Assembly (NCBI GenBank): GCA_019636655.1
Contig: JAHBXB010000002.1
Coordinates: forward strand, 260,537 to 324,536
Length of the DNA stretch: 64,000 nucleotides
Origin: Phycisphaeraceae bacterium
GTDB lineage: Bacteria > Planctomycetota > Phycisphaerae > Phycisphaerales > UBA1924
Reading direction: 5' to 3'
Shown in pieces: positions 24,587 through 33,067 of this stretch. The translations under genes were made by a program, and so were the position numbers. The first letter of the stretch is position 1. Each line of letters starts with the position of its first letter. The notes beneath the pieces are model-generated. The model was given only the letters and a program-made list of their open reading frames with translations, searched no databases and had not been told where the DNA came from.

Positions 24587-25441
24587 TCACGGATCAGCGG
24601 AGCCGCGGGCCGGTTCGTCGATCACCCACGCTTCATCAATTGATCGGAGGGCCACGCCGAGCACGCTGGTCTGCTCTGATCGTCGCTGCGCTACCAGGCC
24701 AACGCCGGGGGCGAACCACTGATCGGTGGTGTTCCGCACCTTCGCGGCGCCAAGGTCGGCGGAGAGCCGGGCGCGGACGTGCGCGGCGACGATCGGCTCG
24801 GCCTGCTCCAGAATCCGCACGCTCTCAAAGCCGACGAAGGTCACCGTGTGTTCCGCCTTCCCCTTGGCCTTGGTCTCGCCGGGCTTGGCGGCAGGATGGA
24901 CGGACATCTGGAGTTCCTGGGTGCGGGATTCGCCGGGCGAAAGGCCGCGGGGCGCGACGGCCATCGCCGGCACGAACACGGTCACGACCCTCTCGCCCGC
25001 ATCGCGGTTCTCAAGGAGCACGATGCCGGCGGTATCAAGCCGGAAGTGGTCCTCGGACTGGACGTTGCCTCCGTCACCACCGCCGCCCTCCCCATTGCCG
25101 AGAATCGACCAGGTCTCGGTCCACCCGGCTTCGTCGACGAGCCCCCCGCTCCCGCCGCGAGCGAGGCGGACCCGCCGGGTGTCCGATGGGTCCCAGGGGC
25201 GGAAGGTGATCTCTGGGTTGCTCGCTACGGAGAGCATGATCGCCACCAAGTCCGTGTCGGCGGGCGCGGGGGCGGGACCGACGACGTCGAACGCGGAGGA
25301 TGGCGCGGCGGGCGCGGTTGGGGCGGGGACGGTCGAGGAAGTGCTTGCACACCCGCCTAGAGCCACGATTAGGAGAGGCCCAATCAACCGAAGCGACGCT
25401 GCAAAGCGGGCTGGAGGAATCATGAGCGCCCTGCGAGTCAT
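24587..25441 (-). CDS. Exported lipoprotein, unknown function
   Basis: The product is 284 residues. Residues about 8-31 form a lipoprotein signal (RLIGPLLIVALGGC) with lipobox LGGC. The mature part has beta-rich segments: 'EITFRPWDPSDTRRVRL', 'TETWSILGNG' and 'FVPAMAVAPRGLSPGESRTQELQMSV'. No family recognised. The ATG at 25441 is chosen because TACCGT ends 6 nt upstream; the ATG at 25423 is a weaker alternative. Divergent from the next lipoprotein gene, with only 59 bp between start codons. Confidence 0.65.
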   Translation of the reverse strand: MTRRALMIPPARFAASLRLIGPLLIVALGGCASTSSTVPAPTAPAAPSSAFDVVGPAPAPADTDLVAIMLSVASNPEITFRPWDPSDTRRVRLARGGSGGLVDEAGWTETWSILGNGEGGGGDGGNVQSEDHFRLDTAGIVLLENRDAGERVVTVFVPAMAVAPRGLSPGESRTQELQMSVHPAAKPGETKAKGKAEHTVTFVGFESVRILEQAEPIVAAHVRARLSADLGAAKVRNTTDQWFAPGVGLVAQRRSEQTSVLGVALRSIDEAWVIDEPARGSADP

Positions 25442-25447
25442 GGAAGG

Positions 25448-25453
25448 ACGGTA
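25448..25453 (-). promoter_or_regulatory. -10 box TACCGT, leaderless start
   Basis: On the minus strand TACCGT-CCTTCC-ATG (25441). It faces the TATACT box at 25489 in a 59-bp divergent region. Confidence 0.55.
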
Positions 25454-25488
25454 CTCCACCCGTAGCCCTGCCGCGGGCGAAGGTCCGA

Positions 25489-25494
25489 TATACT
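25489..25494 (+). promoter_or_regulatory. -10 box TATACT, leaderless start
   Basis: TATACT-CGGGTG-ATG (25501): a near-consensus -10 box six bases before the start. Confidence 0.65.
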
Positions 25495-25500
25495 CGGGTG

Positions 25501-26385
25501 ATGCTGCGAGCGAGAGTTCTCCGGGCCCGATTCGATGCGACGCTGACGGCTGTGGCCGTCGCGTGGCTTCTGCCCCTTGGCGGGTGCGACTCCAACGTCG
25601 ACCCCAACACGACCAGCGTGCTGCAGCTCGTGAAGACGGATACGCCGACTCCGGTCGACGCCGCGAAGTGGATGTTCGATCCGTACGACTCCGACAAGCG
25701 GTACCGGGGAACGGTGCTGCTGGCCAACGCCCCGTTCGGCGGCGAATCGGTGTACGTGAAGGGGTACATCGAGCACCTCTCGGACCCGGATGCGTCCGTG
25801 CGCGCGGCGGCGGCGTTCGCGGTCGGGCAGCACGGCTCGCCGGAGGATGTGCCGCTGCTTCTCCCGCTTCTCAAGCAGGATTCCAGGTATGTCCGGCTCA
25901 ACACGGTGAGGGCGCTGCAGCGTCTGCACAACCCGGTGGCGGTGCCGGGGCTCCTGGAGCGGCTGGATCCGTCGGAGATCGACGGCGATGTTCGCGCGGC
26001 GGCCGCGACGGCGCTGGGGCAGTACGCCGAGTCTCGGGTGCTGCAGGCGCTGATCGCAGCGATCGACGACGAGCGGCTGAGTGTCAACATCGCGGCGAAC
26101 ACCTCGCTCCACACCCTGACCGGGCAGGACTTCCGGCTGGACCGGGCCGAGTGGTTCGCGTGGGTCAGCACGTCAAAGGACCCGTTCGCCGGGCGGACGA
26201 CCTACATCTACCCGACGTTCGCGCGGGAGAACTACTTCTGGGAGTACCTCCCGTTCTGGCCGCCGCCGCCCAATGAAGTAGCCGCGTCGCCGGTGGGCCT
26301 TGCCGCCGCGACGACGCCGACGATGCAGAAACCAGAGGGCGGGGCGGCGGCGGGTCCGACACCGACCCCGGAGCCGTCCAAGTAG
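25501..26385 (+). CDS. HEAT-repeat lipoprotein
   Basis: The product is 294 residues. A lipoprotein signal with lipobox 'LPLGGC' lies near residue 28. The middle carries HEAT/PBS-lyase-type repeats: 'LSDPDASVRAAAAFAVGQHGSPEDVPLLLPLL', with 'SRYVRLNTVRALQRL' and 'DGDVRAAAATALGQY' as further units. These usually make a protein-binding alpha-solenoid. The C-terminus is Pro/Thr-rich. An in-frame GTG one codon earlier is an alternative start, but ATG fits the -10 box better. Role unknown, probably a scaffold in the periplasm or outer membrane. Confidence 0.72.
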   Translation: MLRARVLRARFDATLTAVAVAWLLPLGGCDSNVDPNTTSVLQLVKTDTPTPVDAAKWMFDPYDSDKRYRGTVLLANAPFGGESVYVKGYIEHLSDPDASVRAAAAFAVGQHGSPEDVPLLLPLLKQDSRYVRLNTVRALQRLHNPVAVPGLLERLDPSEIDGDVRAAAATALGQYAESRVLQALIAAIDDERLSVNIAANTSLHTLTGQDFRLDRAEWFAWVSTSKDPFAGRTTYIYPTFARENYFWEYLPFWPPPPNEVAASPVGLAAATTPTMQKPEGGAAAGPTPTPEPSK

Positions 26386-26427
26386 GCCCGTCTCGGCGCC
26401 CTCGCGCCGTACCGAGGATCATCAACC

Positions 26428-27510
26428 GTGCGCGCCGTCCGTTATGAACAGTCCGGTCTGACCCTCGGCAAGGTCGCCGCACCCGACGCGGGGCCCGGGG
26501 AGGCGCTGGTGCGGGTGACGCGGGCCGCGATCGGTCCGACCGACCTGGCGATATTCAAGGGCACACTCAAGCCGCCGGCACCGATCACGATCGGGCACGA
26601 GTTCGTGGGGGTCGTGGAGCAGGTGAGCCTTCCGGCGGATGCACCGGCGTCGCTGGCGAGCAGGAAGTCGCTGCAGAACAAGCGGGTGGTGGCGTCGCCG
26701 ACGGTCGTGTGCGGGCACTGCGACATGTGCCGGGCGGGCCTCTCGGCCCACTGCCGCTCGCGCCAGGTGGTCGGGCTGGTCGGGCGGAATGGGTGCCTCG
26801 CCGAGTTCATCACGCTTCCGCTCGCGAACCTGATGCAGGTTCCCGATCCGCTCGACGACGACGCAGCGGTCTTCGCGGCGAGTGTGGCGCACGCCTCCCA
26901 CGCGGCGCAGATCGCGCGGACCGCGGCGAAGGCGTTCATCACGGTGCTGAGCACGGATACCGACCCGGGGCTTCCGGGGGGGCCGGCGGATCTCTCGGCG
27001 CTGCTCGTGACGAAGATCCTCTCGCTGCACAACGCATCCGCACGGCTGCTCTCGCGGAGCGAGCCGCTGCTCGCCGTGGCGGATCGGTGGGCGATCAAGA
27101 ACCGCCCGCTGCAGGATGCGGGCCGGCGGCAGGACCAGGATGTGGTGGTGGACTGCTCCGCGTCGAGCGCAGGGCTGAGGACAGCGCTGCAGATGGTCCG
27201 GCCCCGGGGGACCATCGTGCTGGCGTCGCCGACGCTGGTCCCGCCGTTCCCGGCGGGGGTTCCGTTACCGGAGGCGGCGCCACCGGCGTGGGCGAGGGGC
27301 GTCGACCTGACGCCGGCTCTGGCCAACGAGGTCTCGATCCTCGCGTGCCGGGATGGTCAGCCGGGGGCGTCCGAGGCGCTGCACCTTCTGGCACGCGGCG
27401 AGCTTGATGTCCGATCGCTGGTATCGAAGCGACTGAAACTCGACGATCCGCTCGGCGGGCTGCGGGCGGCCGATCAGGAGGGGTCGCTGAAGGTGCTGAT
27501 CGATCCGTAG
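26428..27510 (+). CDS. Zinc-type alcohol-dehydrogenase-like (MDR) protein
   Basis: A 360-residue medium-chain dehydrogenase/reductase-like protein. The N-terminal GroES-like half shows 'AAIGPTDLAIFKG' where catalytic Cys is normally found (here Pro-Thr-Asp), the 'GHEFVGVVE' motif, and a structural zinc loop with the four Cys of 'CGHCDMCRAGLSAHC'. The C-terminal half has 'VVVDCSASSAGLRTALQMVRPRGTIV', with no clear GxGxxG seen. The altered first metal ligand suggests a changed catalytic site. GTG start after GAGGA. Not assigned to a pathway. Confidence 0.72.
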   Translation: MRAVRYEQSGLTLGKVAAPDAGPGEALVRVTRAAIGPTDLAIFKGTLKPPAPITIGHEFVGVVEQVSLPADAPASLASRKSLQNKRVVASPTVVCGHCDMCRAGLSAHCRSRQVVGLVGRNGCLAEFITLPLANLMQVPDPLDDDAAVFAASVAHASHAAQIARTAAKAFITVLSTDTDPGLPGGPADLSALLVTKILSLHNASARLLSRSEPLLAVADRWAIKNRPLQDAGRRQDQDVVVDCSASSAGLRTALQMVRPRGTIVLASPTLVPPFPAGVPLPEAAPPAWARGVDLTPALANEVSILACRDGQPGASEALHLLARGELDVRSLVSKRLKLDDPLGGLRAADQEGSLKVLIDP

Positions 27511-27554
27511 ATCGCCGCGGCACGTTCACCCTCCACCCCCCACCCGGACGTCCA

Positions 27555-28109
27555 TTATGCCCGGCCGACGTACGAGCCGTCGGTCGTGTTGATCTTCACG
27601 GTCTCTCCGACCTCGATGAAGTCCGGGACGCGGATCTTGAGGCCGGTCTCGCACTCGGCCTCCTTCTGCACGTTCGTAACGGTGGCCTTCTTCACGCCCG
27701 GAGCGCAGTCGACGATCTTGAGTTCTACCGAGAGGGGCATCTCGATGCAGATCGGGTTGCCGTCGTGCATCAGAACGACGGTGGTGGAGTTGGGGCGGAG
27801 GTACAGGAGCGCATCCCCGAGGACCTTCTCGGGGATCACGAGCTGGTCGAAGTTCTCCGAATCCATGAACGTGGCGCCGGTGGAGTCAGAGTACAGGTAC
27901 TCCATCTGCCGGCGGTCAAGGTCCACGACCTCGATGTCGTCGTTGGAGGACAGCCGCTTCTCGATGATCTGGCCCGTAATGACGTTCCGGATCTTGATCT
28001 GGATGAACGCACGCAGGTTGCCGGGGGTGCGGTGCTCGAAGTTCGTGATGACGAAGAGCTTGCCGTCAATCTTGACGCCGTAGCCGGGGCGGAGGTCGGT
28101 GGCCTTCAT
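27555..28109 (-). CDS. efp: Elongation factor P with Asn at the loop tip
   Basis: A 184-residue translation factor with the usual three beta-barrel domains: N-terminal KOW-like (residues 1-64), central OB ('RQMEYLYSDSTGATFMDSENFDQ'), and C-terminal OB ('PDFIEVGETVKINTTDGSYVGRA'). EF-P rescues ribosomes stalled at polyproline, relevant here as several window proteins are Pro-rich. The loop of domain I reads 'TPGNLRAF': Asn31 stands where E. coli has modified Lys34 and others have rhamnosylated Arg32, so the known modification routes should not apply. AGGA precedes the ATG. Confidence 0.92.
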   Translation of the reverse strand: MKATDLRPGYGVKIDGKLFVITNFEHRTPGNLRAFIQIKIRNVITGQIIEKRLSSNDDIEVVDLDRRQMEYLYSDSTGATFMDSENFDQLVIPEKVLGDALLYLRPNSTTVVLMHDGNPICIEMPLSVELKIVDCAPGVKKATVTNVQKEAECETGLKIRVPDFIEVGETVKINTTDGSYVGRA

Positions 28110-28226
28110 GTGCGGTATCCTGACTGGTGAACAGAATCGTGCGTACGGTCATCCGTATGGGATGCGTCCGGCGTCCGCCGGGCAGAATAATACGCCGGAC
28201 TGGGCGGATAACAACGGGAGGAAGCC

Positions 28227-29291
28227 ATGAACCAACAACGGCGAGATCTCCTCAGGTTGACCGCGGGCTTGGCGGGGCTCGGATTGGTTGGCGGCCCCGC
28301 GGTGGCCGCCGCGACGGCTTCCGGCGCGAGAGTCACGCGGCGATCGGGGGATCGTGATCGGTACTTCACCTGGGAGCAACCGGGCGGCAACGACCGGCCG
28401 ATCTGGGTTGCGGTTGGCGAGGGCGGCAACTCGCTCGTGCTCGTCGGCGAGGACGAGTCGCTCGTGGTTGATTGCAAGACGGCCGCGTTCGGGGCGGCTC
28501 TGCTGCGGGAAGCCAACTCGCTCTCATCCCGGGCCCCGGTAAAGACCGTGATCAACACGCACCACCACGCGGACCACACCGGAGGAAACTACGCGATGAT
28601 CGCCGCGGGCCTCCCGGTGATCTCGCACGCCAAGTGCGCCAAGCGGGTCGCGTCCGGCGAGAACCGGGATCGGTACGCCCCGCACGTGGAGGCCGCGATC
28701 CGGGCGCTGGCGAAGTCGGACAGCGAAACCGCCAAGGCGATCATGGCCGAAGCCGAGTCGCTCGCAGCGAAGATCCAGGACCTGCCGCCGGCTGCCTTCG
28801 CTCCGACGAAGACGATCACGGAGAACACGGAGATGGAGGCCGCGAGCGAGCGGCTGCTGCTCCAGCACGCCGGCAACGGCCACACCGACAACGATGTCTT
28901 CGTCTTCATCCCCCGCCTGAACGTCCTCCACACCGGGGATCTCCTGTTCGCCCGCAGCCACCCGTTCATCGACCGGGCCGCCGGGGCTTCGACGACGGGG
29001 TGGTGCGATGCCGTCCGGCGCATGATCACGCTGTGCGATTCGGAGACGATCGTGGTGCCGGGGCACGGCGACGTGACCGACCTCGAGGGCCTCAAGGCTC
29101 AGATCGTCTACTTTGATACCGTTCGCGACGGTGTCTCGAAGATGATCGATGCCGGCAAGAGCCGGGACGACGTGACCCGCTCGGAGCTCGAGGCGTACGC
29201 CGACTACGCCCGCCCGCAGTTGAGGCCCGCCGCGTTCGGCGCCGTGTACGACGAGATCATCGAGGAGCGTCAGCGTGACGAAGGGCACTAG
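28227..29291 (+). CDS. Tat-exported metallo-beta-lactamase-fold hydrolase
   Basis: The product is 354 residues. The N-terminus 'QQRRDLLRLTAGLAGLGLVGG' is a twin-arginine signal. The MBL fold follows with the metal motif 'THHHADHTGG' (about residues 112-121), the second ligand set in 'VFVFIPRLNVLHTGDLLF' and 'VPGHGD'. This family hydrolyses esters, thioesters or lactams using one or two zinc ions; substrate unknown. GGGAGGAA lies 6 nt before the ATG. The next gene overlaps its end by 17 bp, so the two are co-translated. Confidence 0.85.
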   Translation: MNQQRRDLLRLTAGLAGLGLVGGPAVAAATASGARVTRRSGDRDRYFTWEQPGGNDRPIWVAVGEGGNSLVLVGEDESLVVDCKTAAFGAALLREANSLSSRAPVKTVINTHHHADHTGGNYAMIAAGLPVISHAKCAKRVASGENRDRYAPHVEAAIRALAKSDSETAKAIMAEAESLAAKIQDLPPAAFAPTKTITENTEMEAASERLLLQHAGNGHTDNDVFVFIPRLNVLHTGDLLFARSHPFIDRAAGASTTGWCDAVRRMITLCDSETIVVPGHGDVTDLEGLKAQIVYFDTVRDGVSKMIDAGKSRDDVTRSELEAYADYARPQLRPAAFGAVYDEIIEERQRDEGH

Positions 29292-29715
29292 CCGGGCCTT
29301 GGTTCTGGCCGGGCTGGCCTGCGCCGGCGCCGGGTGCTATTCCACGGCGCCGATGAGCGTCGAGGTCCGCAACGCCTCGAGCGGCCGACCGATCGAGGGT
29401 GCTCAAGTCTGGATCGAAGCCATCAACGTGACGGGCCCGCTCTCCTTGCGGTCGGCGCTGGGCATCCCGCCCATGCCCGCGCGCGGCGTTGCAAAGACCG
29501 ATTCGTTCGGACGGGCCACGCTGACGTACGAGACCAACGACCCGATGAGGGTGTACGTGATCATGGATCAGGCCCCTCCCGTGGGCGTCACCCTGGCGCG
29601 GCACCCCGCCCTCAGCGGGCCGACGTCGTGGTACTGCATGTTTCCGGAGAGCGAATCGAACACCGGACCTCCGGGCTTCGCGGCCGAGGTCCGCTTCCTG
29701 CCGGGCGAGCCATGA
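29275..29715 (+). CDS. Small lipoprotein with beta-sandwich (carboxypeptidase-regulatory-like)
   Basis: The product is 146 residues with a lipoprotein signal (ALVLAGLACAGAGC). The mature part 'MSVEVRNASSGRPIEGAQVWI ...' followed by 'VAKTDSFGRATLTYETND' is the strand pattern of carboxypeptidase-regulatory/transthyretin-like beta-sandwich domains, common in exported proteins. It starts with GTG inside the end of the MBL-hydrolase gene and ends in the 4-bp ATGA overlap with the FkbM gene, so three genes form one tightly coupled operon. The partner relationship is inference. Confidence 0.68.
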   Translation: MTKGTSRALVLAGLACAGAGCYSTAPMSVEVRNASSGRPIEGAQVWIEAINVTGPLSLRSALGIPPMPARGVAKTDSFGRATLTYETNDPMRVYVIMDQAPPVGVTLARHPALSGPTSWYCMFPESESNTGPPGFAAEVRFLPGEP

Positions 29716-30386
29716 GTATCTACGACGCGCTGCAGGCGGGATTGCTCCGCGGCGACACCGCCGGAACGATCATCGAAGTCGGGGCGCACATCGGCGACGA
29801 TTCGGCGCGGTTGCGACGGATGTACCCGCAGGCGAGGCTGATCTGCTTCGAGCCCGATCCGAGGAACGCGTACGAGTTTCGTCGCCTGGGGCGGGATGCG
29901 GGCCTCACGCTGGTGGAGGCCGCGGTTTCGGACACCGACGGCACGGCGGTGATGCACCTCTCGGGAGGGCGGCACCCGGAATGGGCCGGCCACGCCAACG
30001 CTCCGCGGGCGTGGACGCAGTCGTCGTCGCTCAAGATGCCCAGCGGCCATCTAAAGGCGTTCCCCTGGGTGAAGTTCAAGGACACAGCCAAGGTTCGGGG
30101 CGTGCGGCTCGATAGCTACGCCGCGGAGGCCGGGCTCGGAGACATCGAGTTGATCTGGGCGGATACGCAGGGCGCCGAGGACCTGATGATCGCGGGCGGC
30201 CCGAAGACGCTGGCCCGTACCAGGCTGCTGTTCACCGAGTTCAGCGATCAGGCGATGTACGAGGGCCAGATACCCCTCGCAGAGATTCTGAAGCGGCTGC
30301 CCGGAGCGTGGGAGGTCGTAGAGCGGTTCAAGTTCGATGTGCTTCTGCGGAACACCGCGATGCCGGCGCCCAAAGCGTCCGCGTGA
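29712..30386 (+). CDS. FkbM-family methyltransferase
   Basis: A 224-residue SAM-dependent methyltransferase. 'IIEVGAHIGDDSARL' is the SAM-binding motif I and 'LICFEPDPRNAYEFRRL' motif II (Glu contacting the ribose); 'VRGVRLDSYAAEAGLGDIELIWADTQGAE' is the typical FkbM C-terminal motif. FkbM enzymes methylate sugars or natural products; substrate unknown. It overlaps the previous gene by 4 bp. Its stop codon touches the stop codon of convergent mqnC with no base between. Confidence 0.85.
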   Translation: MSIYDALQAGLLRGDTAGTIIEVGAHIGDDSARLRRMYPQARLICFEPDPRNAYEFRRLGRDAGLTLVEAAVSDTDGTAVMHLSGGRHPEWAGHANAPRAWTQSSSLKMPSGHLKAFPWVKFKDTAKVRGVRLDSYAAEAGLGDIELIWADTQGAEDLMIAGGPKTLARTRLLFTEFSDQAMYEGQIPLAEILKRLPGAWEVVERFKFDVLLRNTAMPAPKASA

Positions 30387-31820
30387 CTATCTCGCACTGA
30401 CCGAGAGTTCGGCCCGCGGCTCGCGGACGGCCGGAGCCTGCTGGTGCATCTTCCTCGCCCGGTGGCGAGACCAGTCGGTCACTGCAAGGTCCGGCGCCGA
30501 GGGCGTGGCCGGGTGCGTGCGGATCAGGTCGTACGTGTTGTTGCGCTGAGCGGGAGTGAACCCGGCCTCGCGGATCAGGCGGCAGAGGACCGCCTCGTCC
30601 AGGCAATAGGTGGTTCCGGCGGAGGAGACCACGTTTTCCTCCATCATCACGCTGCCCATGTCGTTGGCGCCGTACGCGAGCGCCACCTGCCCGATGTGCG
30701 GCCCCATCGTCACCCAGGAAGCACCGATCGAGTAGATGTTGTCGAGCACCAACCGGGAGAGCGCCTGGGTCCTCAGGTAGTCGACCGCGCCGGACATCCG
30801 GACGCGCCGCCCGAACTCGGCGGCCGCGGGGCCCAGGTCGCGATAGTCGACATCGGGATTGGCGCCAAAGCCGTAGGCCCGCGCGACGGCGTCCCCAGGG
30901 AACTCGCGGGTCAGTTCCGCGGCGTCGGCCCCCCAGTCCCTGACTCGGCCCAGCGGCGTGTTCTCCCGCTGGAACGGCCACGAGATGAACGCCTTGTAGT
31001 GTCCCATCGCTCCGCCCGCCGCGGCGCCGGCCAGGGCCCGGTCCTGCCACGCGCGGACCTGGACCATGTGGTGCACGCGATCGGCGTACCCCTCGATGTG
31101 GCCGAACATCATCGTGGCGCTGGTGAACATGCCCAGAGAGTGAGCGACATACATCGTCGTAAGCCAGGCCTCGGCGTCGCACTTGCCAAGCCCGATCTTG
31201 CGTCGAACCGGGTCGGCAAAGATCTCGCCGCCGCCGCCGGGGATCGAATCCAGCCCGGCGTCGCGCAGCCGCACCATCACCCACCGGAGCTTCTCCTCCA
31301 GCGTGGAGCCGGGCGGGTCGAAGAAATGCACGAACTCGATGAACTCCGGAGGCGAGAAGGCGTGGATGTGGATCCCCGGGAACTTCTCCTTGATCCCCGT
31401 GAGCAGTTCGATGTACCACTCGAGCGGGAGACTCGGGTTCATCCCCCCCTGCATCAGGATCTGCGTTCCCCCGACGGCCGCCAACTCCCCGATCTTCTCG
31501 TGGATCTGATCGAACGACAGCGTGTACGCATCGCTGTCGTCGGCATCGCGCCGGAACGCACAGAACGTGCACCGCGCGTTACAGACGTTGGTGTAGTTGA
31601 TGTTCCGATCGATCACGTACGTGCGGAACGTGTCCGCGTGGAGCGACCGGCAGCGAGCATCCGCGAACCGGGCCAGGGTGGTCAGCGGGAGCGTCGCCAT
31701 CGCGGCAATCGCCTGCTCCGGGGTCAGCCGGGCGCAGCCCTCGGCCACCGCGGCGAGCAGGCCGGGGTCCTGAGAATCCAAGTGAGGATGTTCAGGCAGG
31801 GGCGTGTAGATCGCAGTCAT
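30387..31820 (-). CDS. mqnC: Dehypoxanthine futalosine cyclase (MqnC)
   Basis: A 477-residue radical SAM enzyme of the futalosine menaquinone pathway. The cluster motif 'CNARCTFCAF' (C-x3-C-x2-C) is followed by 'GGTQILMQGGMNPSLPLEWY', 'FPGIHIHAFSPPEF' and 'GLDSIPGGGGEIF', all diagnostic of MqnC rather than MqnE. It cyclises dehypoxanthine futalosine to the next intermediate. It is about 100 residues longer than usual, partly through an insertion of about 50 residues after 'RENTPLG' and a C-terminal tail. A TATGCT box (31870-31865) lies about 45 nt before the ATG. Confidence 0.9.
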   Translation of the reverse strand: MTAIYTPLPEHPHLDSQDPGLLAAVAEGCARLTPEQAIAAMATLPLTTLARFADARCRSLHADTFRTYVIDRNINYTNVCNARCTFCAFRRDADDSDAYTLSFDQIHEKIGELAAVGGTQILMQGGMNPSLPLEWYIELLTGIKEKFPGIHIHAFSPPEFIEFVHFFDPPGSTLEEKLRWVMVRLRDAGLDSIPGGGGEIFADPVRRKIGLGKCDAEAWLTTMYVAHSLGMFTSATMMFGHIEGYADRVHHMVQVRAWQDRALAGAAAGGAMGHYKAFISWPFQRENTPLGRVRDWGADAAELTREFPGDAVARAYGFGANPDVDYRDLGPAAAEFGRRVRMSGAVDYLRTQALSRLVLDNIYSIGASWVTMGPHIGQVALAYGANDMGSVMMEENVVSSAGTTYCLDEAVLCRLIREAGFTPAQRNNTYDLIRTHPATPSAPDLAVTDWSRHRARKMHQQAPAVREPRAELSVSAR

Positions 31821-32083
31821 CGGGACGTCTCGGGGAGCCTTCGCAGGTTTCAGGAATCGTTGAAAGCATACGGGGCCCGCTGCGCTGGAGTAGCCATGGT
31901 CCCAGAACGGGGAGACCCTGCGCCAGTTGGCACGGCGGGAGCACTCGTAACGGGGGGGCAAATCGCGGGAGTAAGGAGAGCTGTTCGGTCGCATTTCCCC
32001 GTGGCCGATGCACCCCCAGAGGGCGCTGGTGTCGTGCCGGCGCCAGACCCAGAGCCGCAGGAACGGAAGGCAGGTACCGCAGT

Positions 32084-33040
32084 ATGGCCACGCCGCACGT
32101 CTCAGCAGCAGTGGTGCAGTTGCGTCAGTGGGTGCTGCTCGCCGCGGCCGTGCTCGTCCTGTCGACCGCCGCCCAGTTGCTGATCTTCGGGTTTGTCCAT
32201 TACACGGATGTACGGTGGACCTCGGTCGAGGCCAAGGCCCCGGATCGCGTCTCGGCCGAGGTCGTGAGGGCCCAGCCCAAGAGCGGCGAGAAGGTCCTGC
32301 TGACGATGGACGAGCGGGCCCCAAAGCCGGTGGACGTCAACCGCGTCCTCAGCCCCACTGACGGCTTCATGCGCGAAGCGAGCAAGTTTGCCACGCTGGC
32401 CGGGTCGATTGCGGCCGTCGTCCTCTGCTTACTGACGATGCTGGGTGTCTCGGTGGCCGGCGGCGCGGCAATCCCCGGCGTTGAGAAGGCGGTCACCGCC
32501 TGCGTGTGGTCGATGGTCCTGGCCATGCTGGTCCTGCCCCTCCGCGATGCCGTGCCCTCACTGCTGTGGCCGGGGGTCTTCTCTTCGTACGAATCGATGG
32601 TCGCTGCAAGCGAGGCCCAGCGGGCTGACGGCGAGACGGCGTTGACGCTGCTGGGGGTCTACGCCCTGATGCCCCTCGCCGTGCTGGTCGCGGCCGTCAT
32701 GATCGGCGTGTGGTTCCGATCCGGCGTGGAAGCGGGTGTGATCATGACGACCGTGCAGCAGATCGACCACGCCCTGGAACGAGAGCTTGCGGCCGTGCGG
32801 TCCCGGGGCGTCGCCGCGGCGCCCTCGGGGAGCGGCTCGCGGGCGATGGGAGCCCTCTCCCGAACGATCGGCGACGTGGCCTCCTCGCCGGCCACGGAAC
32901 TCCGGATGGCGGCTGGCGCCGAGAGCATGGCTATGGACGCCAGCGGCATGTCCCCGGCACTTCTCAGGGGCATACCCCCGGCCGAGGGCCGACGCATCGG
33001 GCAGGTCTCCCCGGGGAGCCCGGAGGCCCGTCCGATCTGA
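32084..33040 (+). CDS. Four-helix membrane protein, unknown function
   Basis: The product is 318 residues. About four hydrophobic segments: WVLLAAAVLVLSTAAQLLIFG, LAGSIAAVVLCLLTMLGV, ACVWSMVLAMLVLPL and LMPLAVLVAAVMIGVWF. Between helices 1 and 2 is a 70-residue loop; the last 100 residues are soluble and low in complexity, with 'GALSRTIGDVASSP'. No family recognised. GGAAGGCAGG precedes the ATG. The STAS protein gene follows after 27 bp but has its own promoter-like box. The 263 bp upstream (31821-32083) hold no gene. Confidence 0.6.
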   Translation: MATPHVSAAVVQLRQWVLLAAAVLVLSTAAQLLIFGFVHYTDVRWTSVEAKAPDRVSAEVVRAQPKSGEKVLLTMDERAPKPVDVNRVLSPTDGFMREASKFATLAGSIAAVVLCLLTMLGVSVAGGAAIPGVEKAVTACVWSMVLAMLVLPLRDAVPSLLWPGVFSSYESMVAASEAQRADGETALTLLGVYALMPLAVLVAAVMIGVWFRSGVEAGVIMTTVQQIDHALERELAAVRSRGVAAAPSGSGSRAMGALSRTIGDVASSPATELRMAAGAESMAMDASGMSPALLRGIPPAEGRRIGQVSPGSPEARPI

Positions 33041-33055
33041 TGCTTGGCCACGGGT

Positions 33056-33061
33056 TACACT
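33056..33061 (+). promoter_or_regulatory. -10 box TACACT, leaderless start
   Basis: TACACT-TGACCC-ATG (33068): a six-base gap, no Shine-Dalgarno sequence. Confidence 0.6.
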
Positions 33062-33067
33062 TGACCC

